DNA of 64,000 nt from Phormidium tenue FACHB-1050 (lineage in GTDB: Bacteria; Cyanobacteriota; Cyanobacteriia; Pseudanabaenales; Pseudanabaenaceae), in the NCBI RefSeq assembly GCF_014696925.1, contig NZ_JACJQY010000018.1:1-64000 (forward strand). Direction: 5' to 3'. The position numbers and the translations under genes were made by a program. The first letter of the stretch is position 1. Each line of letters begins with the position of its first letter. The notes under the pieces are model-generated. The model ran no database searches. It saw only the letters and a list, made by a program, of their open reading frames with translations, and was not told where the DNA came from. This document shows, in pieces, positions 20,661 through 29,482 of the stretch.

Positions 20661-21578
20661 CTATTCAATAGGAGGAATATCCAAAATAGATTCGCTAAAC
20701 AGCATAACGCTCTGATCGGTTCCTTTCGATCTATACATAGCTCTATCCACCTGTTTAAAAAGGATGTCAGCCGTTTCTCCATCCCTAGGACATATGGCAA
20801 TCCCAATCGTGGCACTTAGAGAAACCTTAGTTCCTTCAAAATCATATTCTTCAGCAATTCGAGCAGCCATCCTTTTGGCAAGCTTAATTACTGCATCTTC
20901 TAGCTTAACGTCTAACAGGATACAGATAAATTCATCACCTCCCCATCGACTCACGATATCTTCACCGCGCACAAAATCTTGTAACCGTTTTGCTACAGCG
21001 AACAACACTTTATCTCCAATATCATGACCATAAGAATCATTAATGTTCTTAAATTTATTTAAATCGATGAACATCAGCGCAAGTTTCCAACCATGTCGTT
21101 TTGATTGAATCAATCCATGCTCAAGACGTTGCTCTAACAACAAACGGTTTGGAAGCCCTGTTAGGGAATCATGAAGTGCCATATGTACTGCATCTTTCTC
21201 TTTTGCTTGAGATTTCGATAAATCAGTACGCACCTCAGATAGCTCTTGCTTTGTTTGCTTTAGTTCAAATTCGATATCAGTTCTTTCAGCGACTTGTTGG
21301 GTCAGTTGGGTATTAACCTGTTCGAGATCTTCCGCAGCTTCGGCAACCTTTTTCTCAGCTTCTTCGTTTTGAGTAATTACCTCTTCGATGGTGGGAAAGG
21401 GGGGAATAACTTTATCATCATTTTTGAGGACTGCATTGACTGAACTAAGTTGATCCGCAGATTCCTCTACATTTTCTTTGATTTCTTCGTTTTGATCGAG
21501 TACCTTTTTAAGAAGAAGTGTTTTGCTACCTGCTGAATCATCGGATGTAGTTGAACTATCTTTACTTTCATTTTCCAT
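20661..21578 (-). CDS. GGDEF diguanylate cyclase, paralogue of 11400..12320
   Basis: RWGGDEF, RGED; N-terminal LKKVLDQNEEIKENVEESADQLSSVNAVLKNDDKVIPPFPTIEEVITQNEEAEKK aligns with the first copy. Confidence 0.9.
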   Translation of the reverse strand: MENESKDSSTTSDDSAGSKTLLLKKVLDQNEEIKENVEESADQLSSVNAVLKNDDKVIPPFPTIEEVITQNEEAEKKVAEAAEDLEQVNTQLTQQVAERTDIEFELKQTKQELSEVRTDLSKSQAKEKDAVHMALHDSLTGLPNRLLLEQRLEHGLIQSKRHGWKLALMFIDLNKFKNINDSYGHDIGDKVLFAVAKRLQDFVRGEDIVSRWGGDEFICILLDVKLEDAVIKLAKRMAARIAEEYDFEGTKVSLSATIGIAICPRDGETADILFKQVDRAMYRSKGTDQSVMLFSESILDIPPIE

Positions 21579-21637
21579 AATACTTTTCCACACTAATAAA
21601 ATTAATGACGCGATCGCAACTATAGTTACTGAAATAG

Positions 21638-21916
21638 CTACTGAATTTTCGACAGGATCATACTGGCAAGGACAATAAGTCCTAAGGCTCTCCGAAAGTA
21701 ATTAACGCCTTGAAATAGTTCTTCCCAAGCCCAAGTAAATAAAGCTCCAAAAGCGATTACTTCTAATCCGATAGAAATTTTTCCTGTTGTAAAAAATAGC
21801 TTTAACAAACTAGCTACACTCCAGACAATGATCGGCAAGTTCGGCATCTGGACAAGAACAATTTCACCTTCACCTGCGCGATCGCGAAGTATTTTATCAA
21901 TTAATACATTTTCCAT
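21638..21916 (-). CDS. Small membrane hypothetical protein
   Basis: 92 aa with hydrophobic segments. Confidence 0.45.
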   Translation of the reverse strand: MENVLIDKILRDRAGEGEIVLVQMPNLPIIVWSVASLLKLFFTTGKISIGLEVIAFGALFTWAWEELFQGVNYFRRALGLIVLASMILSKIQ

Positions 21917-22068
21917 AGTTTTAGTACATGACTGATTTTTTTAGACTTGATTTTTTTAATACTTTTATGACTAATGCAAGAGGATGAAATGTAGGGGCAA
22001 TTCATGAATTGCCCCTACTATAAAATGCGAGTTTCAAGGCATTTTTGCGTAAGTCCTAACTTGATTTA

Positions 22069-23013
22069 TTACAGCGCAAACTCATAATTAATCTTTGTAA
22101 TCGTTCCTTTAAAATAGAGTCTCAGTCCTTCTAGATGCTCCCAACCTACTTCCCCTTCTAAGGGAATCCGCATTCCATGATGGACTTCATATTCTCGAAA
22201 ATTACCGACCCAAGGCATAAAGGTCAATTTATCACCAACTACGCTATGACAACGCTCTTCAGCACGCATACTGGTAATTAATCCTTCTGCATCAAACTGA
22301 AATACAACCGAGGCAGTTGTCTTTCCATCGGTCAAAGTGGCTCGGCTAGAATGCTGATCGATCGCTTCCCAGATTACACCCTGACTAGGCAGCAATGATG
22401 TCGGATACCAAACTGATTCCGCAAGGAACCGTAATAATTCGCCTTGATTTAATTCAGGCGTATTGTGCATTTTGGCAACCGTGAAAAGACCCAGTATCGA
22501 TGCTTGTAGATTTCCCTCTCCTCGTAGATAGGTATCATGGACAAATACATTTATGAATGGAATCATCTTGATTTTTGCATCCCAATCAAAACCTAGGCTT
22601 TGAGTAGTGACAAGTTGCGTAGCAGTAAACTTATGCCATTTAACCTCTGTTTCATTCATATGAAACTGTCCGTGCTGAGAGAGTTCAACTTTTGCTATGA
22701 TCGCTTGTCCATCCTGAAGCACAGCCTTAAAAAATCGCTGTACAGGCTCTGGTAAGTCTACAATCTCTTTGGAGTCATAGGTTTTAGGCTCAATTGATTG
22801 TTGTCCATTTGCTAATTTGACCCGTAGTTTATCAGTCCTAGATTGCCAGCGATCGCGCCCGTACATCGTAATGATCGCCAACAAAGCTAAGATCATTACG
22901 ATGATAATGACTATTGGTGGTGATTTCAACGAGTAACTCATAAACAAACCTACGCTTAAGCTAAATCCAGCTAATATGAGGATTACAAATCGCCATGTTT
23001 GAATAAGCATCAT
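22069..23013 (-). CDS. DUF6544-like protein
   Basis: DLPEPVQRFFKAVLQDGQ...HGQFHMNE...GEGNLQASILGLFTVA layout. Confidence 0.7.
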   Translation of the reverse strand: MMLIQTWRFVILILAGFSLSVGLFMSYSLKSPPIVIIIVMILALLAIITMYGRDRWQSRTDKLRVKLANGQQSIEPKTYDSKEIVDLPEPVQRFFKAVLQDGQAIIAKVELSQHGQFHMNETEVKWHKFTATQLVTTQSLGFDWDAKIKMIPFINVFVHDTYLRGEGNLQASILGLFTVAKMHNTPELNQGELLRFLAESVWYPTSLLPSQGVIWEAIDQHSSRATLTDGKTTASVVFQFDAEGLITSMRAEERCHSVVGDKLTFMPWVGNFREYEVHHGMRIPLEGEVGWEHLEGLRLYFKGTITKINYEFAL

Positions 23014-23108
23014 TTTTTATGTAGATATTTTAACTATGTCAGGCGATCGCTTGATTTCGTGAATGAGTTGATTGAATACGCTACAAAATGTAATAGCTAA
23101 GTTATGGT

Positions 23109-23182
23109 GATCGCTATTATTGTTAAGTCTTGATTTCTAAGCGATCGCACCAACAATCTATCTCCTAAAGGCGATCGCTATT
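23109..23182. repeat. Left copy of ~73 bp direct repeat bracketing the RM island
   Basis: gatcgctattattgttaagtcttgatttctaagcgatcgcaccaacaatctatctcctaaaggcgatcgctatt; near-identical at 32229..32301. Confidence 0.85.
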
Positions 23183-26059
23183 ATTCTCTTCCTCTTCAAA
23201 TGCGCCAAGAGCGTCATCGAATTTGTTGATAATGTCGAGGAATTGCGATACAACGCGATCAAAGATTTTTTTGCGCTCTAATAGTTTGGGCTTTTCGTTA
23301 CAGGCGTTTAGAACTGTATCGCGTAACGGTTCTTTGCCAGTAAATTTGTAGTCGGCGATCATTTGGTTGACGGCTTCAGGTTTTAAATTTTCCTTAGAGC
23401 AGAGTTGCTGAATCGCAACCATACGTTCTTGATTCCAGAAGTTCTGAAATACGGTGGCGATCGCATCTTCTGGTTTAATTGTGGGCATTCGCTCATCAAT
23501 GAATTTTTCAATGAGATCGCGTTTGCTGCGTAACTGGACTTCTTGCCCAACGAGTTCGAGAATAGCCTCTTTTCTCTTTTGATAGTCTTCTTCAGTGGTT
23601 TTGGTGTTTTGACGGAGTTCGGCTAGGAGTTTGAGAATATACGAGACGTTGATTTCATCGCGCTGTATGAGTTCTAGTTCAAAATCAACTTCTTCAATGA
23701 GGGATTTATCTTCTTCCTCTTTGCGCGATCGCGTGCGGTCGTGGATGTCGAGATATTTGCTCTTATAGTCGTCAAAGGTCTGTTCGTCCATGTTGAGGGC
23801 AGTAAAATCAAACTCGGTGAAGGATTTACTGACGTTAAGGAGACGGATGAGATTACGAAAGGCTTTGACAAATTTAACTTGGTCGTCTTCGCTGATGAGT
23901 TTATTGACATCGTTGGGGATAGAGGCGATCGCTCTTAATTCCTGCACGCCTTTGTTAAACTCTTCGATGTAATGCTCGTAGGGTTCGATAAAGATCTCTT
24001 CATTGGCGTTAGGATCGGAAAAGAGGGCGACGGCTTGATCTGTGTTGTCTTTGAGGTTACGGAAGCAGACGATATTGCCTTGGGATTTGAGTTCGCCCAA
24101 AATGCGGTTGGTGCGGGAATAGGCTTGAATCAGTCCGTGATACTGGAGATTTTTATCGACATAAAGCGTATTGAGCTTTTTGACATCAAAGCCCGTGAGA
24201 AACATATTTACGACTAACAAAATATCGGCGCGATCGCTATCTTGAGCGTTTTCCCGATCGCGGTCTTTCATCCGTTTAGAGATGTCTTTGTAGTAAGTGT
24301 AGAAGGCTTTGCTGTCTCTGGCGGAATGTTGAGTTTGATAAAGGGCGTTGTAATCGGTGATAAATTCGGTGAGTTTGTCGCGACTGTGGGAATTGACTTT
24401 TAAATCAGTTTTTAAATCGAAATCTGGTTCACCAATCAAGCCGTTTGCGTCGTCGTCCTCTTCGTTAATACTGGGGGTGAAGATCGTCACGATTCGCAAG
24501 TCATGTAAACCCTGTTTTTGTTTGTTTTTAAAGGCTTCGTAATAGGTCAGTAGGCTATCAATATTACTGACGCAAAGGATCGCAGAGAATTTTTTACTGT
24601 GGGTTTTGCGGTTATGGTTGGCGATGATCCAATCAACGATTAGGGAAATGCGATCAGGGTTTTCAAAAAATTCTCGATCGAGTTTGGGTTCAGTGATGAG
24701 GCTGCCGTCTTTGCGTTTGATTTTCCCCCAATATTCAACGGAGAATTTAAGCACGTTTTCATCGGCGATCGCATTAGTGATCACATACCTATGCAAGCAT
24801 TCGGTAAATAAGGTGGCTGTGCATAGTTTTACACCGTCTTTAATATAGACATTCTTCTCAGCGAAGATGGGTGTACCAGTGAAGCCGAACATTTGGGCGT
24901 TGGGGAAGAATTTGACAATATTTTTGTGGGTTTCGCCAAATTGGGAGCGATGGCATTCATCGAAAATGAAGACGATACGCTGATCTCGTAGTAGTGACAT
25001 GACGGATTCATGGCGCGGGTTACGGATGGCATTATTGAGCTTTTGGATGGTGGTGACAATCAGAGTGCTGTCGCCTGTCATCTGATTGACGAGTTCTTTG
25101 GTGTTGTCGGTGGTATCTACGCAATCGGGGCTGAAGTGGTTGAATTCTTTACTGGTTTGGTAATCGAGGTCAGCGCGATCGACCACAAATAAGACTTTGT
25201 GAACTTTTGGGAGTGCGGTGAGGATTTGGGCTGCCTTGAAGCTGGTGAGGGTTTTGCCTGAGCCTGTGGTGTGCCAGATGTAGCCGTTTTTGTCGGTATT
25301 TTTGACGCGCTCAATGATCGCTTCGACGGCGTAATATTGGTAGGGACGCAGCACCATCAGCACTTTGTCGGATTGGTGCAGGACGATGTATTTGCAGATC
25401 ATTTTGGAGAGGTGGCATTTCTCCAGAAAGGCGGTGGCGAAGTCGTCGAGTTGGGTGATGAGGTTGTTTTCTACATCTGCCCAGTAGAAGGTTTGTTTGT
25501 ATTCTTGTTTGCGGTTGTTGGCGTAGTAGCGAGTATTTACGCCGTTGGAGATGACGAAAATTTGCACATATTGAAATAGTCCAAAGTCTGCGCCGTATGA
25601 GTGGCGTTGGTAGCGGTTGATTTGGTTGAAGGCTTCTTTGAGATCGAGTCCTCGGCGTTTGAGTTCGATTTGGACGAGGGGAAGCCCGTTGATTAATAAA
25701 GTTACGTCGTAGCGATTTTTGTAGTTGCCTTGTTGGGCGACTTGGTTGGTGACTTGGTATTGATTTTGACACCAATGTTCGATATTTAAAAATTCTAAAT
25801 AAGTGGCTGTGCCGTCATCGCGGATCAGTTCCATTTTGTCGCGGAGTCGTTCGGCGCGATCAAAGATGTTGCCTTTGTCGAGGTGGTTGAGGACTCGCTT
25901 AAATTCTTCGGGACTGAGTTGGGTTTTATTATGTTTTTCGAGTTGGGTTTTGAGGTTATTTCGCAAATCTTCGGCGTTGCGGATGGTGACGGGTTCGTAG
26001 CCGAGTCCCGTTAGGCGTTCAATGAGGTTTTGTTCTAGTTCTTGTTCTGATTGGGTCAT
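23165..26059 (-). CDS. hsdR: Type I restriction endonuclease R subunit
   Basis: 964 aa; NKNGYIWHTTGSGKTLTSFKAA, FIFDECHRSQFGE, GFTGTPI, N-terminal nuclease region LPLVQIELKRRG. Confidence 0.95.
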   Translation of the reverse strand: MTQSEQELEQNLIERLTGLGYEPVTIRNAEDLRNNLKTQLEKHNKTQLSPEEFKRVLNHLDKGNIFDRAERLRDKMELIRDDGTATYLEFLNIEHWCQNQYQVTNQVAQQGNYKNRYDVTLLINGLPLVQIELKRRGLDLKEAFNQINRYQRHSYGADFGLFQYVQIFVISNGVNTRYYANNRKQEYKQTFYWADVENNLITQLDDFATAFLEKCHLSKMICKYIVLHQSDKVLMVLRPYQYYAVEAIIERVKNTDKNGYIWHTTGSGKTLTSFKAAQILTALPKVHKVLFVVDRADLDYQTSKEFNHFSPDCVDTTDNTKELVNQMTGDSTLIVTTIQKLNNAIRNPRHESVMSLLRDQRIVFIFDECHRSQFGETHKNIVKFFPNAQMFGFTGTPIFAEKNVYIKDGVKLCTATLFTECLHRYVITNAIADENVLKFSVEYWGKIKRKDGSLITEPKLDREFFENPDRISLIVDWIIANHNRKTHSKKFSAILCVSNIDSLLTYYEAFKNKQKQGLHDLRIVTIFTPSINEEDDDANGLIGEPDFDLKTDLKVNSHSRDKLTEFITDYNALYQTQHSARDSKAFYTYYKDISKRMKDRDRENAQDSDRADILLVVNMFLTGFDVKKLNTLYVDKNLQYHGLIQAYSRTNRILGELKSQGNIVCFRNLKDNTDQAVALFSDPNANEEIFIEPYEHYIEEFNKGVQELRAIASIPNDVNKLISEDDQVKFVKAFRNLIRLLNVSKSFTEFDFTALNMDEQTFDDYKSKYLDIHDRTRSRKEEEDKSLIEEVDFELELIQRDEINVSYILKLLAELRQNTKTTEEDYQKRKEAILELVGQEVQLRSKRDLIEKFIDERMPTIKPEDAIATVFQNFWNQERMVAIQQLCSKENLKPEAVNQMIADYKFTGKEPLRDTVLNACNEKPKLLERKKIFDRVVSQFLDIINKFDDALGAFEEEENNSDRL

Positions 26060-26167
26060 GGTTTTAGGTAATGGGTAATGCTTTCAGGTAATGGGTAATG
26101 GGTAATGCTTTTATTCCCTATTCCCTATTCCCTATTCGTTTTTCAGGTAATGGGTAATGCTTTTATC

Positions 26168-26758
26168 CTATTCCCTATTCCCTATTACTTCGGTAAGGTC
26201 GAGGTTGCGATAGATTTGTTCAATGGGAAAGCTTAGATTGATGCTTTTAAGTTCGATGGTGTCGCCTTCTTGGTAGTTGATAATTAACCAATCTCCTGCT
26301 TCGTTTTTGTGATACAAATCCATTTCAATGCTAGTAGAACTCACTAATAAATAATCTTGTAAGTTTGGATTTTTGCGGTACAGTCTAAATTTGCCGCTTC
26401 TGTCGTATGTCTCAGTGCTAGGAGATAGAACTTCAACGATGAGGCAGGGATAGGTGAAATGATTTGGGGTGTTTTTGTCGCGATCGTCGCAGGTGACGCT
26501 GGCATCGGGGTAGGTATAGTTTTTGGTTGCAACAATATTAATCTTGATGTCAGAATTGCCTGCTATGCAACTGCTATTTTCTAAGTGACTATCAAACATG
26601 GCAGTAAGTCTGATGGCAAGGCGACCATGATTAACGCTACCGCCGCTCATGGCGTAAACTTGACCGTTAATCAGTTCGTGCTTTTCTAGTTGCTTTTCTT
26701 CCCAAGCAAAGTATTCTTCTGGGGTCATTTGCGGGGAGTTTTCTTGGGCTGCAATCAT
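26168..26758 (-). CDS. Uma2-family putative endonuclease
   Basis: MTPEEYFAWEEKQLEKHELINGQVYAMSGGSVNHGRLA...YPDASVTCDD...LIVEVLSPSTETYDR. Confidence 0.88.
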   Translation of the reverse strand: MIAAQENSPQMTPEEYFAWEEKQLEKHELINGQVYAMSGGSVNHGRLAIRLTAMFDSHLENSSCIAGNSDIKINIVATKNYTYPDASVTCDDRDKNTPNHFTYPCLIVEVLSPSTETYDRSGKFRLYRKNPNLQDYLLVSSTSIEMDLYHKNEAGDWLIINYQEGDTIELKSINLSFPIEQIYRNLDLTEVIGNRE

Positions 26759-26867
26759 GGAAAATCACTCGTTGGCTGATTTTGCTACTATTTTAACGGT
26801 TTACACAAACATTTTTGCAGCAAACCTTTGCTAGACTAAAGAATAATAGGCTTGGGAGAGGTGTTTT

Positions 26868-27095
26868 ATGGTGCAAGCGCAGTTTAATTTGGATGAGTCG
26901 TTGTGGACGTTTGTGCAGCAATCTTGGCAGTATGGTTTTCAGAATCAGGATGAATTGATTCGGGTGGCGCTGGGGAAATTGCAACAGGAATTATATTCGT
27001 TGGAGATGTCGGCGGATCTATATGCAGAGGTTTATGCTGAGGATGCGGATTTGCAAGCTTTGACGGATAGCGCGATCGCTGGCTGGCCAGAATGA
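26868..27095 (+). CDS. Putative antitoxin partner of MazF/PemK toxin
   Basis: 75 aa acidic protein overlapping the toxin start by 4 bp (ATGA). Confidence 0.7.
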   Translation: MVQAQFNLDESLWTFVQQSWQYGFQNQDELIRVALGKLQQELYSLEMSADLYAEVYAEDADLQALTDSAIAGWPE

Positions 27096-27448
27096 ATAGT
27101 TTGCGGCGCGGACAGATTATTGATATTGATTTGGAACCGACTAGAGGTTCTGAAACTGGGAAGGTTCGACCTTGTATTATTGTGACAAATGATGTTTACA
27201 ATGCGCGTGTGCCTGTGATTCAGGTTGTGCCGATTACTGAATGGAATGAGAAAAAGACGCGTATATCGACGAATATTGATTTAGAGCCATCGGCAATGAA
27301 TGGATTAACGAAACGATCAATTGCGGATTGTTTACAGACTCGTCCGATCGACCATCGGCAAAGGTTAGTGAGGGTAAGGGGGCAGTTGAGTGGGGAAGAT
27401 TTGGCTAGGGTTGATGGGGCAATTAAGCAAGTATTTGGCTTTGGTTAA
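27092..27448 (+). CDS. MazF/PemK-family toxin
   Basis: LRRGQIIDIDLEPTRGSETGKVRPCIIVTNDVYN...VIQVVPIT. Confidence 0.92.
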   Translation: MNSLRRGQIIDIDLEPTRGSETGKVRPCIIVTNDVYNARVPVIQVVPITEWNEKKTRISTNIDLEPSAMNGLTKRSIADCLQTRPIDHRQRLVRVRGQLSGEDLARVDGAIKQVFGFG

Positions 27449-27473
27449 CTATAAGCAGCAACGACTACAGGCA

Positions 27474-28730
27474 CTATACAAACATTTTTTGCAACAAGCC
27501 TTTTTTGAATTGTTCGGTTAATTCGATTTGTTTGGCGATCGCTTCAATCTTTTGATCAATCGCCGTCAAAAAACCAGCTATTTTTTCTTGTTCTTGTTTA
27601 CAGGGAATAAGAGCCTGAACAGACGCAATGTCTTCTTGCCCTATTGTCGTCATAGTTCCAGTTTTACCACGGGCAACTAATTGTTGTCGAACTTTAGCGG
27701 ATTTTAATGCTAATCCTAAGAATTGGGGTAGATAGAATTCGTGATTAAATCGAAATCTAATTAAATGTCCATCATAAGTAATATCTTGATCTTGACTCAA
27801 TAAAATATTAGAGTGAGCAATTCCTTCCTTCACGAGAGATGATCGAGTAAAAAATATATCTCCATATTCAGCCTGATTTTTTCTGAATTCTTCCTCTTCT
27901 AGATTTAACATAGTCAACGAATCAACATTAATAGAACGGCTAGTATATATATCTTTTACATTAATTAATCTATATCCCCAACCTACTTTACTAGGATCAT
28001 TAAAAACGCCATTGGAAAAGCCATTTATAGCCATATCACCTAGCTTTTTCTTTTCCCAATTATGGAAGGGCTGCCCGTCGTCGCACCTAAATCGAATTTG
28101 TTGAGAAAAGATTTTCTGCATTACGCCCCTTTTATAGGTTTGCAGGAGTTCGTGCTTGCGGCGCAGTTGGGTGAGGCGGGTATCTACTGCCCCCAAAAAA
28201 CTCGCTATCTTTTCCTGTTCAGCGATAAGTGGTTTGAAAACAATTAGTGCTTTTAATTGAGAAGTATCTAATTTGCCAGCTCCAATACCTGTCCCAGAAA
28301 CTAGAGATTTTAGAAGGTTTTCGTTTGCTTTTAACCAGTAAAATAGGAAAAATAATTCTCTTTTATCGTGAATTTCTAAAGCTTTAACATCTTGATTAAA
28401 CGCCAAATCTCTACCTGTTATTCCCATAGGAATACGATTATAAAGAATACTTCCACGTACAAGTATTAAAATTGAATCTTTAGTAGCTAGTCTTGAACCA
28501 TTTTTTAAGCCAAGTTCTGTTATTTTTTGTTCAGAATCAGAAAGTATATTGAAATACATTGATGATGCACTGATCCAAGAAATATCACCACCCCAATAGT
28601 CTGGATTGTCTTTAGATGGTGTCCCGCCAGAACTCCAATCAGCTAATTCTTCCAAAGTCTTCGGCTGCCAACTTTTTTTAAACTCAGGAAATCTCAACAC
28701 AGGCACATTTTTCTTCAACCAATTACCCAT
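27474..28730 (-). CDS. hsdS: Type I restriction specificity subunit
   Basis: 418 aa, two target-recognition domains each followed by conserved helices EQEKIASFLGAVDTRLTQLRRKHELLQTYKRGVMQKIF / EQEKIAGFLTAIDQKIEAIAKQIELTEQFKKGLLQKMF. Confidence 0.95.
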   Translation of the reverse strand: MGNWLKKNVPVLRFPEFKKSWQPKTLEELADWSSGGTPSKDNPDYWGGDISWISASSMYFNILSDSEQKITELGLKNGSRLATKDSILILVRGSILYNRIPMGITGRDLAFNQDVKALEIHDKRELFFLFYWLKANENLLKSLVSGTGIGAGKLDTSQLKALIVFKPLIAEQEKIASFLGAVDTRLTQLRRKHELLQTYKRGVMQKIFSQQIRFRCDDGQPFHNWEKKKLGDMAINGFSNGVFNDPSKVGWGYRLINVKDIYTSRSINVDSLTMLNLEEEEFRKNQAEYGDIFFTRSSLVKEGIAHSNILLSQDQDITYDGHLIRFRFNHEFYLPQFLGLALKSAKVRQQLVARGKTGTMTTIGQEDIASVQALIPCKQEQEKIAGFLTAIDQKIEAIAKQIELTEQFKKGLLQKMFV

Positions 28731-28772
28731 TACCTATTCCCCACTTTTAAAAACGGATTGATAATAGTTAAG

Positions 28773-28979
28773 CTAGAATCGTTCATGAATCTCATCCCTT
28801 GACAAATCACGCCAGCCAACTGCTGTTAAAGGTTTTTCAGCAAGACGATCCATCAGTCGAGACGACCTAGGTTTGATAGTTACTTCAATTACATCATTGC
28901 CAACCACACTCATATACTCATCAGGAATAACAATTTTACCTTGCACCACCTTAGCGGTAAATTGGATCATCGTGTTCAT
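28773..28979 (-). CDS. Small antitoxin-like protein, AbrB/VapB-like N-terminus
   Basis: IQFTAKVVQGKIVIPDEYMSVVGNDVIEVTIKP. Confidence 0.45.
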   Translation of the reverse strand: MNTMIQFTAKVVQGKIVIPDEYMSVVGNDVIEVTIKPRSSRLMDRLAEKPLTAVGWRDLSRDEIHERF

Positions 28980-29004
28980 AAATTAAAACTCCTTTCAAAA
29001 TTTC

Positions 29005-29403
29005 TTACTGCTCAATCAAAGTAAAATCTGATTTAGTTTTATCCCACTCACTCCTAACTTGCTGTTGCCAAGCCACAGCATTAACCTTTCTAAAAGCCTC
29101 TACTTTTCCCGCCAATTGATTAATCGGATGAACTGCCATGTTAGATTGAGACTTCATTTGTGACCCACCCGAAACAAAACTTTCCCCATCAACAGACGGC
29201 ACTTGCTCCGATATAGTGATCGCAGCTTGAATCTTTTCCCTAACAGAAAGACTCCACTCACTTTCTGCTTGTTCATATTCATCAAATAAAAGCAGCGCAA
29301 TTTCAATAACTTCCTGCATAGATCGATATTTACCAGTTGAAATTTTAGACTGCACAAGGTTTTCTTGATCGGGCGTTAAAGTTATGTTCATCGTTGTGAT
29401 CAT
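29005..29403 (-). CDS. ParD-like antitoxin with C-terminal extension
   Basis: MNITLTPDQENLVQSKISTGKYRSMQEVIEIALLLFDEYE; upstream ATG at 29490 lies in repetitive spacer, so M at 29403 (or 29391) preferred. Confidence 0.65.
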   Translation of the reverse strand: MITTMNITLTPDQENLVQSKISTGKYRSMQEVIEIALLLFDEYEQAESEWSLSVREKIQAAITISEQVPSVDGESFVSGGSQMKSQSNMAVHPINQLAGKVEAFRKVNAVAWQQQVRSEWDKTKSDFTLIEQ

Positions 29404-29482
29404 CCTAAGTTGATTTGCAAAGTTACTATAAGCGTTGATTTTAGGTAATGAGTAACAGGGAATAGGGAATGCCTTTATTATA

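Noticed and set aside
23674-26000. Numerous 60-154 aa ORFs on both strands inside hsdR (e.g. 25311..25775)
   Set aside because: Shadow ORFs of hsdR with low-complexity Arg/Ser/Pro composition.
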